A stretch of 64,000 nucleotides of DNA, taken from contig NW_020194615.1 of NCBI RefSeq assembly GCF_002865645.1, positions 124,001 to 188,000 on the forward strand. Direction: 5' to 3'. Of this stretch, positions 21,271-32,658 are shown piece after piece (within the stretch, counting starts at the first letter, position 1; each line of letters opens with the position of its first letter). Source of the stretch: Hyaloscypha bicolor E (lineage: Eukaryota; Ascomycota; Leotiomycetes; Helotiales; Hyaloscyphaceae). A program made the translations under genes and the position numbers. The notes beneath the pieces are model-generated. The model was not told the DNA's origin. It saw only the letters and a program-made list of their open reading frames with translations, and did no database searches.

Positions 21271-22664
21271 CTTTCTATGTCAATTGTGTGGCCCAGCATT
21301 GCGCCAGAGCTCAAACTCTCCGTGTTCCCCCACAAGCGGCCTTCCCCACTTGGGATCGGCTGACAGGACGAATGCTTAAAAATAGATGTCTTATTTGAAA
21401 TAGGGTAATTGGACGGAGTGACGGGGGTAATTTGAGCGGAACCCCTAGTATACTTGTGACGATCGTGACGAAAGGTGAGAAGTGCCCGAGAAGCCGTCTT
21501 GACAAATGACATACTGTTTCGAGATTGGGAATAGCGGAGCTTACAGGATGCAGAGAAACAGAGTTGAGAGAGAACGACAAATTCTCACTTGTGCCCTGCG
21601 CATCAGCGTCATTCGTTCACCCGTTCTTCTTAGGACCGCTTGATCCATGGGTCCGGTTCTGAGCGTCGTGGTTAAAGATTGTGGGACTTTGTCCATATTT
21701 TCTCATGCTGGGAACTTGAGATGAAAATTGTGATGATGTTGGTGTGGAAAGACTTTTGTCGAGGTAAATGTGCATAACCAATGGTGCTAAATTGAACTAA
21801 TTGGACTTAGCTTGCAACTTCTGGACTAGGTCACTAGGCATGATCCTGCTTTGTGAAGGGCATAGTCTGCAGGATAGAAATCCTTTGAAAGGATCCGAAA
21901 TAAAACGAGGTGACATAAATTGCCGGAGATCTCTCAAGAACCAGCTAGATCTAGACGTGGAAGCACAAGCGTCCATTGTCAATTGTAGTGGAGTTGCATG
22001 TGATTCACCGTGAAGGCCCCTAAATTCAACGAGGTAAGCTTGAGGAACTTGATCGCATACTCCGCTAGCTTGCTGCTTTATGGCAAGACTATACGAGGGC
22101 ATTAACAGCCACATATTTTTCTAGGGAGTGAAAGGGGTCATTTGAAGAGGATGGGGAACAGATCCAAATCCTTCTGTCGCTTCGATCAAAGCGAGAATAC
22201 TACTTCATTCTAATGTCCGACACCAATTGGTTACAAGAAGGGACAACCGTTTTTGTTCGTCACCAGGTAACCAGCGACTTTGCGGCCGCTTCTGCAGATC
22301 GACCATTTGATCTCCAATCATCTCACAGCGCCCCTGCCTTGGCGCATGAAATAGTATGTTTCAAGATTCCTGAAGGCGTGGCCCTCGTATTCCTGTAGAA
22401 TCTTGGCACGCAAAGGCTCTTATGAGCGGAGATCTTGTGCTCACTGAAAGTTAATGAAACGGATGCTACGTCAAAAAAACCGGAATACGAGTGCTAAGCC
22501 TCAGACCCCGCATCCTTCTCACGATTCGTATGTCCTTACGACAGCTGATAAGAATGAAGCAGTTCTCTTAACATATGAAACATAAATCTCTCTTGATTGA
22601 ATCAAGAATGATATTTGGACGAGGAAAATTCATAGAACAAAAGGAAACACCTCACATACTCATC
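21271..22664. other. Intergenic region without a recognised gene
   Basis: Several frames of 60-105 codons occur, for example one with a true ATG at 22114 (-) and one at 22213 (+). None shows domain features or coding texture that I would defend. Confidence 0.35.
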
Positions 22665-23433
22665 ATGACCCGTCCAATACAACTTCGGAACGCGATCATC
22701 ACGACGAGAGTCCTTGCGGCAATCCTTTCAACCATTTCAATCGCTTTCTCCATAACAGTTCTCACTTACATCATTGGCTGGTCCGGCAGCAACTACACGG
22801 GCTTGAGTGTTCTCCCTACTGTGGCAGTCTGGTCTCCTCTTCCCTTTTTGCCAAAACCAAAACTTCTCCTTCGAAATTTTCTAACCAATATTCTCTCTCA
22901 CAGCTTGGCATCTCAATCTTTTGGAATGTTGTTGCTCTTGTTAACATCAACATCACTGCTCACACGTTTCACGCCATAATTGACCTCGTCGTATTCTCCA
23001 TCATCCTTGCGCTGGGCCTCGTCGGCTTCCTCCATGATGAATATAACTATCTCAGGAACGGATACCATTTGTCGGTGAACTCAATTTGGTTGAGCCAGGA
23101 GTTGGCTGCCGGTGGTTGCATGGTTGCTACTGTGTTCGTTTCTCCATATCTTCCCTTCTCCCAACATGAAGTTGACAATGTTTTAGCGTTTTGCAGCTTA
23201 TCCTCGTACTCCTGAATCTCCTCTCGGCCAGGATATCAAAGAGGATTCAGGAGCAAGAGCTTGTTGTACCACTACCGCCTCCTCCTTATGCCGAACCTAT
23301 CATCACGAAACTGCCGACTGCCGAACTGCGAAAGGAGAAAGAGGAATGGTTTGAGGATTGTGACGGAAAGAGTTTGACATCAACTTCTACACTGGCGGAT
23401 AGTGAAAAGAGCCTCGGAACTACCGAAGCTTAG
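22665..23433 (+). CDS. Four-helix integral membrane protein, uncharacterised
   Basis: Exon 1 starts at ATG 22665 (MTRPIQLRNA); an in-frame ATG at 22575 is an alternative. Exon 2 begins after TTCTCTCTCACAG at about 22904 (LGISIFWNVVALVNI). The last exon begins after TTTTGCAG at about 23197 (LILVLLNLLSARI). Four hydrophobic segments are visible: VLAAILSTISIAFSITVL, LGISIFWNVVALV, FHAIIDLVVFSIILALGLVG, and MVATVF joined to LILVLLNLL. A cytosolic-looking tail is rich in proline and acidic/serine residues (VVPLPPPPYAEP, SLTSTSTLADSEKSLG). The layout recalls MARVEL-like fungal membrane proteins. The exact first donor (about 22826-22836) is uncertain. Confidence 0.6.
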
Positions 23434-24354
23434 ATAGGCAGGGCTAACAAGAATTCGAAAGGGAGAGCGGATTTGAAGCCGAGATTAGGATCAGAAAAGT
23501 TTCAGAAGTGCAAGGCATATGAGAGTATCTACGGATATAAAGACAGTCGGCGCTTTTAAAATTAAAGGTGATGTTTACCAACAAACCTGAAGTTGTCTGA
23601 TTCAGCAAATAATTAAAGAAAAATTCCTTTTCCTTTTCCTCGTTTCAATTCGGACTTGACAAGTTCTCCGCCTTGGAACCAGTATACTTCAACTGGGCAA
23701 AGAATATCACCGTAGCCAGTTCCGTGGGGGATAAATGACTCTACTTCGTATACTGCGTCCTTATAATCAGGTTTTCACATCCAGTTCGTTGCAACAAACA
23801 GGCTGATTTGAAGATGAACCCGTATTCAGTCCAGCCGAAGAAGTAGCAGAAGCACACTCAGCTCACCTCTTCGGTGCCCCCGATCGTACCCAAAACCCTT
23901 ACCCCTCGCGCTCTGGACCTCGACCTCAGGAAAGAAACGGTCGCGTCTCCTCATCCCCTCCTCCGTCTGCACCTCGACCCCAAAATACCGGTCCAACATA
24001 TAATCTTGAGTCTGTGCCACAGGCTCGAGCGACCAGGGTGGATCCATACCCGAGGAATCAAAATGGACGGACGCAGACGAGGAAGATGCTTTGATAAAAT
24101 GTGTATTGGTACTCCTGATATTAGTATTATACAAATTTCAAATGTAAAATCCTTGACTTCGGCACCACTGCTTCGTCTAAACTTTATTTTCATAAACAAA
24201 ATACTTAGCCTTTAGTTAAGAAAATGGCCTTTCACAGAATTGAGAGTGATTATGGATCAACTGGTTAGGTGCCCCGTCAATGCTTTGTAGTCTTTGTGCA
24301 ATCTGCTAGAGAAGAATACCATTATTCAATTTTTTTGAAGCACGACTATCCATT
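23434..24354. other. Intergenic region
   Basis: No gene was recognised. Short frames at 23820-24210 lack coding character. Confidence 0.35.
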
Positions 24355-25473
24355 TCAAATAAGTACCTTCACTTCCCTCTCGAAATTGAGTAGCGTAATG
24401 CATATTCCATTACAAGTGTCTCCTCCTATGACCTGCACTTGTTTTCGCAGTTGATGATGGGCTGACAGCACCTGCGGATTGTGTTTCGGTTCCAACGCAG
24501 CAGATTTCGTTGTGACTCCCGAATACACCGGTGGGCCGGGAACAACGTATGAAGACAAAGCCGCGTGGATTTTAATCTTGATCCCAGGATCCGCTGCGCT
24601 ATATGCACCGGGAAACTTGACTAAAGATGGACTTGCTGCGCCGCCTCTGGTGACAGTAATTTGATCTAGACAAAACTGTTAGAATGGGGCTATGTACGAA
24701 GTAGTTCAAGGAGTACACGATGTACAGCAAGTCATGTAGAATTGAGTGCCGTTCGCTTTCCTAGCCGTATATAACGCAAGGGCTTCCGCACGGAGAAGAT
24801 AGTCTTCTGCTGCAATATCGGATGGGATCTTCACGTTCGTCTTGCCACAACAGGTGTTCAAGTCCTTCGTGCCCCAATTATCATCGTCTCCAACCCTGCC
24901 GCCCGTTTTCTGCAAAAGCCATAGGTTAGCCCCATAATTGTCTAAAGTGGCTCGTTCGCATACAAATGACCATGCGTCTTGGAATATCTTGGACCGTCCA
25001 GCTGGGCCGTCTGGAGTGGCGGCGTCGGCAACCTTGGACAGATAAACAGTCACAGGGTAGAAGTGAGCACCACCAATGGCTTCGTTTTTGCATGAGTGAT
25101 CACCAAATTGCTGATGATTTCGCCTGTAACTATGTCCCCAGCAGCCACAGAGCACTTCCCACTCACACCAGGACGCCCGTTGCATCGGAAAGCAGTGCTG
25201 CCTACATCGGTTACCGTTGTATTTGACATCGGAACGCAGGCGCAGGTTGTCCCGTATAGCCAGAGTTAGTAAATGAAACAGAGGTTTGGAAACAAGTCAC
25301 ATATCTGATCCACTCCAGCGACCCAAAGTTGTTGGAATAGTGCATGGCCAACAACACGACGAGTTCCAAATACAACAAAACAGATAGAAGTGAAGATCTC
25401 ACAGCAGCAACTTTAATCAAAGAGAGAACAGGAAATAATTTCGTAGGTAGTGCTCACCAGGAGGCATGTTCAT
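24355..25473 (-). pseudogene. AA9 lytic polysaccharide monooxygenase pseudogene
   Basis: AA9 enzymes are secreted copper enzymes that oxidatively cleave cellulose. The blocks appear in order on the minus strand: a spliced signal peptide from 25473; HALFQQLWVAGVDQ with the N-terminal copper His; TTVTDVGSTAFRCNG; AIGGAHFYPVTVYLSKV; WGTKDLNTCCGKTNVKIPSD; QFYMTC; and, after an in-phase intron, a segment ITVTRGG...KFPGAYSAADPGI. The gene is broken. One base is missing between the signal peptide and the mature His. A second single-base shift lies between the GDIVTGE and HQQFGDHSCKNE segments. The expected GTATGT donor after VDQ reads ATATGT (a G-to-A change, RIP-like), and the matching acceptor is not an AG. 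It is therefore a decayed gene. Confidence 0.82.
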
Positions 25474-26188
25474 GGCAGATGGCTAATATATAGATGAAAT
25501 CCTTCGTCCAGCCACATATTGGAGACTACTGCCGAGTCTCCACATTCTAGAAGTTGTTAATAGAGGTGCGATTCTAACTCATGGGCGCAAATGTTGGTGT
25601 AAGGAGACATGTTTGATTTGGGTAAGTTCAAGAGAGGTCATGCGGCTGCTGAAAACTGCCAATCAAAATATTTGTCAGGCCAGGGAAATATCCTTGCTGA
25701 GATAAATATTCCTCTCAAAACGCGGGGGACCAATGGGTAAAATGCTGGGTATTTGATCTGAGGCAGGGTTTCGTATGCTGAGCCGAACGGGCAAAACCTG
25801 AGTAGATCCTGAGAAGCGCCCGGGAATCTGGAGTAGACTCGATTTAGTATCCCCACAATAAGGCTGATGCTGTTTTTGCCCTTTGTGTAGCACTACCAAA
25901 TCCTTAGTAGGTTCATCAAAGAAGCCCGTTCTACGCTCCTCGCGGGATTTCTCATTAGTCGTTCTCGATACTTGGTAGGATGGCATTATTCATTAAATCA
26001 CGTTATATTGCAATCCTATCAGAATGTCGTCATATTATCTTCAAACATGTTGTGTCGAAGTTGCTTATCCTGAGAAATACTAGCAAGTTAGAAGCTAGTC
26101 GTGACTTGTAAGCGAGCCCCTGAATATTTCGCTTATTCTCACTATATAATATCAGATGACTTTTTTCTTTCGCTAGTTCTGTTTAGTC
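25474..26188. other. Intergenic region upstream of the AA9 pseudogene
   Basis: No gene was recognised and no notable repeat. Confidence 0.35.
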
Positions 26189-26196
26189 GCTAGACC

Positions 26197-26345
26197 CAGT
26201 GTGTCAAATGAGTAGACTAGTGTAGAGTAGTGGGTCCTACTCATACTCTACTCAGCCAAGGTGTGTCCTACTTATACTCTACTCAATACTCAATGAGTAT
26301 ATACTTAAGTAACTTAAGTAGTTTGAGTATTCTTTTGACACACTG
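26197..26345. mobile_element. Non-autonomous hAT MITE, 149 bp
   Basis: Perfect 12 bp terminal inverted repeats (CAGTGTGTCAAA at 26197, TTTGACACACTG ending at 26345) are flanked by an exact 8 bp direct duplication GCTAGACC (26189-26196 and 26346-26353). CAG ends and 8 bp duplications are diagnostic of the hAT superfamily. The interior is short, rich in ACTC/GAGT motifs and has no coding capacity, so it must have been moved by a transposase in trans. Confidence 0.92.
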
Positions 26346-26353
26346 GCTAGACC

Positions 26354-27795
26354 TGATCAGCTACCGCTCTTTCTTAGGCTAAAGGTGAGTATACCTGATC
26401 AGAACCTGACCACAGACTGAGCATACAGAGGGGTCCTCTTCTGGTCCCCTTCTCTAGTTTCTATATTATCTATATATAAAACTTGCTAATACCTGTTGTT
26501 TGGAACACAGTCACCTTTCCTAACCTATTTTAATGCCGTGATGGTATCAGTTCCTATCAAATTTACAAGGCTCCTGGCTAGAGCCGATTTTGGACCCTAT
26601 TGAGATTTCAGGCTATAGAGGTCGCGTGCAAAAAATCAGGTGAAAAGTACTTCACCAATATAATTGTCCGAGGAAGTGATCAATACTTGAACTGTGTGGT
26701 GCATCATAAATGGAAGAAAGTGGCGCCATCCGCAGGATTCTCTACCTCCCGTGCTCATTGATCTGGGAACGTTCGTTGCTGCTCTAGTCGTCAATATTAT
26801 CCATATGACACCCAAGAACGAAATAAGCTGGACAGCCAATGGCAGACCTTAAAGCATGGTCCAGGTTAGAGGTGAAATGTAACCTTTCAATCCTCATGCC
26901 TTCCCAAATGATTTTGATGTGATCTCCATCCAGTCAATGTTTTCGTCTGCCTCTCAACAATGCTCCCTCCACGTGACTCCGCAATGTGATGCGAAAGATG
27001 ATTCAGGACATTGCTCAAGTTGGCTCTGACAGTAATCAAACTCTGCTCATGTTTGCTCATTCTGGGCTCAAGCGGGCAGCTACCCACGTCGGAAGACAAT
27101 AAACCGGAACCAGCGAAAGAGATAATAATCCAGAGCCTAGCGGTATGAGTTGTCAATGAAACCATCTATTGAGATATACGTTTCTGCATGCACTGCATCC
27201 ATAATACCCAGTTACGCCACCTTGAGTGGGGCCGCAATAATGGAGCTCCAAGCTGGAAGATCCGAGTCAAAGCCCTGACCCAATTCACCTTTAAAAAACT
27301 CCCCCAACCCCCTTTGAATACGTGCTATCGCTCTTTGGAATATCTGCCTCGATCTCCGCTAGTAACGTTCCAGCTCTTGGGCTATACATAGCAATATGAC
27401 CAGTATTGAACAATAGCCCAAACAAATACCACTTCCTAAGCTGGCAGCGTTAAGTTAACGTCAAGCTAGAAGGGGGCTGGTCATGGCAAGCACAGGTGTA
27501 TCGAAAACGAAACCACTCAGAAAACAACGGCCCAAACCTCAACTTCCTGCGGCATTTCTTTTGGTATCGATCGAGATACAAGCAAATTTGATCGATACCG
27601 CAGAGACTGGGTGTATAATAAGTCACGTGGGCAAAACTAGCGATCTTTGATATGTACTGCAGCCGCTTTGTCAATTTATAACATATCTCAACTTTAATGA
27701 GTTTACCACAAAGATATCATTGGCCACTCGAAGTTTCGTTGACTCCATATTATCCCAAAGACCCGAAAATTTCATAATATTAACACTATTCTCTC
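26354..27795. other. Intergenic region; a weak secreted-type ORF at 26887-27165 (-)
   Basis: A frame from a true ATG at 27165 (92 codons, minus strand) begins with a hydrophobic signal-like stretch (LWIIISFAGSGLLSS), but its remainder has no features and no partner exon was found. Nothing else is recognisable. Confidence 0.3.
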
Positions 27796-29030
27796 CTACA
27801 TCTTGTTGACCTGTACAAGAATCTTTATATGTTCACCCTTATTCATTGCCAGTTCTCCTAATCCCTTCTCCTGTGTATCCTCAAGTAGGATTCGACCAGT
27901 AATCCACGACCGTAATAGATCGTGATTGAGTCTTCCATCATCGAGCGCTCTAATTACGGCAGGGAAAATATGATCATCGTATCCAAGAGCTCCCTTAAGT
28001 GTCAACCGACGCAAAGGTATCTGAGTCGCGTCAAACCCATCAATCTGAATCTAGGTTAGTCACGGAGTTCGTTGGATACGATCTGGCCAGTGCGTTTCAC
28101 TTACATTCTCATGATATATTCCATATGCCCAGTATACACCTCCGACTCTTAAACATGATAGCCCTTGTGCAAAAGTAGAAGGCGTAGCAGCAGCATCAAA
28201 AACAACGTCAGGACCGACTCTGTATTATAAATTAGCAAATTGCAGTTTGGTTGGGAATATTTACTGCGTACTTCTCAAACAAATCCTTTGCTTTTTGCAC
28301 TAGATTTATATCCGTACTGCTGTAGACATTGTTGATTCCGTACTCGCGCGCCTTCTCGTTACGCATGGCGTTTCGACCTACAACCATGATGCGGCTAGGT
28401 TCGACACCCATAGCAACCAAGCAAGCGGTAGTTCCGAGTCCTATAGTCCCGGTTCCTATGACAAGTGCTCGATGCGTTGCTGCTTGAAATCCCGAACCTT
28501 CGATAGCATTCCAAGCCACCGCCAGTGGTTCAATCAAAGCACCAATATCGAAGGGGATTGAATCTGGTAGCTCAAAACACATAGATGCTTTGACTGTAGC
28601 TAGATCCGTAAGACCGCCGTTAGATTGATATCCGTATAATTTCAAACGCTCGCAGCTTGAATGGCATCCTCGAACACACATACGGCAAGAATCATCCCCA
28701 TCAGCAGGAAGGATTACTGCACGTGTACCAGGCTTAATTGTTTTGACCGAAGGATGTACCTCTCGAACGATACCAGTAAATTCATGGCCGACGACTGTAG
28801 GACATCCTGGAAGGCTGAGAATCTAGCTTCTGTGATTAATAGTAGAATTGAGCTGAACACTTATAGAAGTATCTTACTGGACCATGCTCCCATTCTCCAA
28901 GATCCGAGCCACATATACCACACCACGCCGGGGCTATTCTTACTTGTCCATACTCCAGAGGAGGTAATTCCAAGTGATCTAGCCGTATGTCCCGATTTCC
29001 ATGCCAGCGCACGGCTCTGACAGAGGGCAT
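27796..29030 (-). CDS. Zinc-dependent medium-chain alcohol dehydrogenase ((R,R)-butanediol dehydrogenase-like)
   Basis: Four exons are inferred: 29030-28878, 28822-28272, 28219-28105 and 28050-27796, all in phase. The donors are CCA|GTAAGA, GAGAA|GTACGC and GAGAAT|GTAAGT. Exon 1 holds the catalytic-zinc Cys region (GICGSDLGEWEHGP). Exon 2 holds CPTVVGHEFTG with the catalytic His-Glu, the structural-zinc loop with spaced cysteines (C-x2-C-x3-C-x3-C), and the NAD(P) motif VIGTGTIGLGTTA. Exon 3 holds DVVFDAA, and the C terminus runs IDGFDATQIPLRRLTLKGA. Length, about 357 residues, is normal. Such enzymes oxidise secondary alcohols or diols with NAD(P)+. An upstream ATG at 29091 lies in another frame. 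All key residues look present. Confidence 0.85.
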
Positions 29031-29430
29031 TTTCAGTAGCCGATTTTTTGTGATGCTTAGGTGCTTTAGGAGTGTATTCTTCAAAAGACATCCGTTTCTC
29101 TTGTTGTAAAGAGCGCGCTAAAAGTAAGAGTTAAATAGGAGCCCAGCCTATACCAAGGCCTCTTTTAGGGAGTCACATTGTGAATTTTTTGATATATATC
29201 TCACTCAGCTGACTTTCAGCCTAATGTGACACCGGTGGTGGGATGGACGGTTAGTATAGTATTGGTGGTCAGATTTGTCATCTGCGGTATGTGCTGCGCT
29301 GCTTATCTTACTTTTTGATGCACACCGAAACCCTTGTAAAGGGCAGTTACACCGACGGAAACTCGACGCTACGGACCCCATCATACCGGACGATTGGATG
29401 AATTCTGCAAGTAAAACGATATTGCTACGT
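29031..29430. other. Promoter region of the dehydrogenase, then DNA of a transposon relic
   Basis: GTCACATT at about 29172 and its inverse AATGTGAC at about 29223 form a small inverted repeat. No gene was seen. The right part may be the degraded middle of the Pogo-type transposase that follows. Confidence 0.3.
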
Positions 29431-29676
29431 TATGTGTGCCTACACACTCGTCACACATACTACAGTTGCTCGATGTGGCCTGTTTTAGCCACTTGAAACT
29501 GGTATCTGGCTGGCAAGTGAAACGTCAGGCATCCCTTAGTATTAATCACAATATCGAAGTCGACTTTCTATCGCTATACCACGTCGCACATGTACAGGGT
29601 ATTGCGGAGGAGGAAAACATCAAGGCTGGCTTTGCAGCAGTGGGCCTATTACCGTTCAATCACGATCGTGTGCTCA
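29431..29676 (+). mobile_element. Pogo/Fot1-type DDE transposase remnant
   Basis: The frame reads VPTHSSHILQLLDVACFSHLK, then ENIKAGFAAVGLLPFNHDRV. This is the conserved C-terminal part of the DDE_1 transposase of fungal Pogo/Tigger-like elements: PTHSSHxLQPLDVxxFxxLK, and GFxxxGLxPFNPxxVL. The catalytic N-terminal part and terminal repeats were not found, so this is a fragment. Confidence 0.75.
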
Positions 29677-31559
29677 TGGTATCATCACTCACCGTACTCA
29701 CCCAGTGCTTATTCAGTGCTTACCTAGGCTTACCTAGCTTATCTACACTTACCCAGCTGACTTGGGAGACTACTACTCACCCGTGTACTCACCCAATGCT
29801 CACCGGGGTCTTCACCCACCAGCTCTCCGGGCTACTCACCTACCCATGTTTCAGAGTAAGAAAACGCGGACATTTTAAAATGAAGAACAGGCAAGGCGAC
29901 ACGAAGGCAGAGAGCGAAAAATGAAATAGATTTCCGCTTTGAAAATACGGAAGAATATATTGCCCGGTCGACGAGCCAAAATACGTAGAATGAAACGCTC
30001 AAAAATCCAAGGTCTAAACGTCGCCTTTCTGAGGTGTTTCGATCTGGTTCGATAAGGATATGTGCAAATGGAAGTACCCCAAAGGTAGGGTGACCGCCGG
30101 CCGACCGGTAATCAGAGGAAGTGCGAGCTAAGCAGGCCAGATCCAGGAGGAAGGTTCTTGAGATCCGGCAAAGCATTCCAAGTATTGATAATCTAGCTGC
30201 TGAGATGGTGGGGAATCGCGGTGGGTATCCATGTTTCCATATTGGGATATTTCCGAGGCAGCCTGAGTCGTTGCACTGTTGAATGCATTGGAAGCTTTTT
30301 GTAGCGTTTTGCTGCTCTCCAACGCAGAGTAAAGGTGAAATTAATGCTACTCATTGTTGATTCATGGTCCAAATTAGTGGAAGCCTCTGAAAACAGGATT
30401 TCCACTCCTCCACATAAATCGTAGGCTCTGGAGGCGTGCCATGCATCCGTTTACTCGAATACTTCAACTTCTGTTTCGAGGCTGTGCGTAGTTTCCAGTC
30501 TCCAAGCCTGGTCTCTGGTTTGTCCTGCCAACGCCGCCGCTTAGGACGTAATGATGATTGTCGATGGTGAAATCTGTGACATCGAATCCACGCCTTTCCA
30601 ATCCTACGACCTCTGACCATACTCGTCGAACGGCTCGATTGGTAAGCCTCAGAGGAAGTAAGATCTTACCTGAAGATTCAATGCTTGGGCAAATTGGAAA
30701 TCGCTTGAGTTGCTCGACCGGACGAATAGGTTCGCCAATTATCAGAAATGCCGACCCTTGCGTCATACGCAGGCTGATACACCAAAACCTTCCACGGTTT
30801 ACCTTGCGGCCGAATGGCGGATAACTGCCAGCTCATCGCCGTCGTTGCAGGGTAGACTCCCAGCCTCACCTGGCCGTAGAAGACCTCCACTGAAATCCAG
30901 TTCAGGCAAGTCGTTGTGGTGAAGAACAACGAATCTGGCAATCGAGGGAAAGTAACTTTTCTTAAAGCCCTCCTTAGCTCTGCACAATGTCACCTGAAGC
31001 CAGTTGTGATTGGCCAAAAACAAGGACTCCGCCTAAGGAGAAAAATAAAATATTCTAAGTAATTTTTCCCTCTTCTAGATATTACTTCAATTCTGTCCTC
31101 AATCTCTTTTGAGTAAATTATCTCGATTAATAAGACACACATTGTTTTGCGAAAATATAACTTTGTTATAAATACTCTAATTTAAGAGTAATATAGAATA
31201 GAGCTTTAAAAGTCACGCTACTAACTAATATATAATATCTGAGTGAGAATTACCCATCTAGAACGCGTGCGAGCATTTTGGGTAGTAAAGGGTTATTTGA
31301 ATTGCAAACGAAGGAGAGCTTCCTTTGTCGCGTTAGAAGGCGCTAGTCTAGTGTAAATTTAAGTTCACGTGACTGCTATTCTTCTATATCTGACAATTAG
31401 TAAAGAACTTAACTTACTAATATACCTCCAGTTACTAGCATTTGACTGAATTAATATCTTCTATTATAAATCAGACGCTCATGTTTCCCTCATCAGTCAC
31501 CGCCACACCGATACCCTAGTACTACACACCCCCTCACATCTTATTCCACTCCCGTCCCC
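29677..31559. other. Gene-poor segment with an AT-rich block
   Basis: Minus-strand frames between 30128 and 31023 overlap in several phases without any family resemblance. From about 31040 to 31480 the sequence turns AT-rich, like the decayed transposons elsewhere in the window. No gene is called. Confidence 0.35.
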
Positions 31560-32273
31560 TCAAATTACATCACTCATCAACTCCGCCATAGGCCCCCACC
31601 TTCCATCACCCTCTAGCATTCCAACCTCCCACTGCAAATTCTCCCTCGCCCTCTCCTCGCACCGCTCAAAAAACACATCCGAAAAGTACAACCTCGTCGT
31701 ATCTAAAAACTTCTTCAATGCCGCTTTCCTCACACATACATACTGGTCATCAGCAAACTGACTATACTCTCTCCGAATCTGCCTCATATAAGTCTCGTAT
31801 TCCTTCCTCTCCCTCCCTAGAACCTCCAAATCGAAGTCCAAGAATAGCTTCAGATCCCCATCATGCTCGTCCCCAGGCGGAACTTTGTGCGAGATCGTGG
31901 CAGTGATGTATTGCTTCACGGTAGAAATGAGAGGGGCTGGGAGGCGTACTTCCTCAGCGAAGACGGCGAAGTGGACTTTGGATTGCTCCTCGTTCCACCC
32001 GGATGGTGAGTGGGGAAGGTGTTCCCAGTCGTGGAAGATGATTGCGAGGCCGACGGCAGTGGGGTTGACCATCTGGGGGAGGCAGGAAGAGAAGTGTTGG
32101 AGCATGGAGTAGATGTGAGTAGATGTGTGGTAGTATCTATGCCGCTCTGAGTAGGTTGAAAGGAGAAGGTTGGTCCATTTTTGGATCGCTGACGAGGAGG
32201 GGTTGAACGGTTGCAGGAGGGTTGCGAAGGTGGCCGTGATATAAGTGTCTGGAGAGATGAGGGGTGATTCCAT
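31560..32273 (-). CDS. HD-domain predicted metal-dependent phosphohydrolase
   Basis: A single uninterrupted exon of 237 codons starts at ATG 32273. The order RHYYHT..HI (YYHTSTHIYSML), AIIFHDWEH, NEEQSKVHF, TISHKVPPGDEHDGDLKLF and FLDFDLEVLG matches the HD hydrolase family known from COG4339-type proteins, with the His and His-Asp ligands (H in YYHTSTH, HD in FHDWEH, D in LDFDLEVLG) for a divalent metal. The later blocks YETYMRQIRREYSQF and FLDTTRLYFSDVFFE are the expected C-terminal helices. The substrate is unknown; relatives are predicted nucleotide or phosphate hydrolases. It is complete, lacks introns and shows no sign of decay. Confidence 0.8.
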   Translation of the reverse strand: MESPLISPDTYITATFATLLQPFNPSSSAIQKWTNLLLSTYSERHRYYHTSTHIYSMLQHFSSCLPQMVNPTAVGLAIIFHDWEHLPHSPSGWNEEQSKVHFAVFAEEVRLPAPLISTVKQYITATISHKVPPGDEHDGDLKLFLDFDLEVLGRERKEYETYMRQIRREYSQFADDQYVCVRKAALKKFLDTTRLYFSDVFFERCEERARENLQWEVGMLEGDGRWGPMAELMSDVI

Positions 32274-32658
32274 GATGATGGTGCTATTATTGTATGAACA
32301 GTAGTTGGGAATGACTTGAGGTAACGTCTAGAGAAGGTTTTTGTGGAGGTGGGAGTCTGAGGTGGGCGACTCCCGTCCGCAGGTGCACAGCCACCACCAG
32401 CTGAATAGGGACAACCTTCCTCCGTCTTTGCTTATTTTGGGAGATCAAAGGCGTCGGCAGCCAGCAATGGAGTAACAAAAAGATATGAAGGTGAATTTTT
32501 ACAAGAAATCGTCTTGTTCACAGCCTGTCGATTGAGTCAAACGATTTGGCGGTCACGTGGGTCCCCCTATCCCTCCACCTGCACATTCAGAGGACAAAGT
32601 CATGTATTTTATATAGTTTCAACCCACTGAACCGCCAGACACTTTAAATGCAACTAAC
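32274..32658. other. Intergenic region
   Basis: Promoter side of the HD-domain gene and 3' side of the PLP enzyme. Nothing else is recognised. Confidence 0.35.

Noticed and set aside
28219..28265. Apparent frameshift in the alcohol dehydrogenase
   Set aside because: Using donor GAGAA|GTACGC (28271) instead of the GTAAAT eight bases downstream (28264) restores a perfect frame, so the gene is intact.
29172..29230. Short inverted repeat GTCACATT/AATGTGAC
   Set aside because: Too short and lacking a target duplication to be called a mobile element.
30128..31023. Overlapping minus-strand frames
   Set aside because: No single frame is long or protein-like, and all three phases are equally open.
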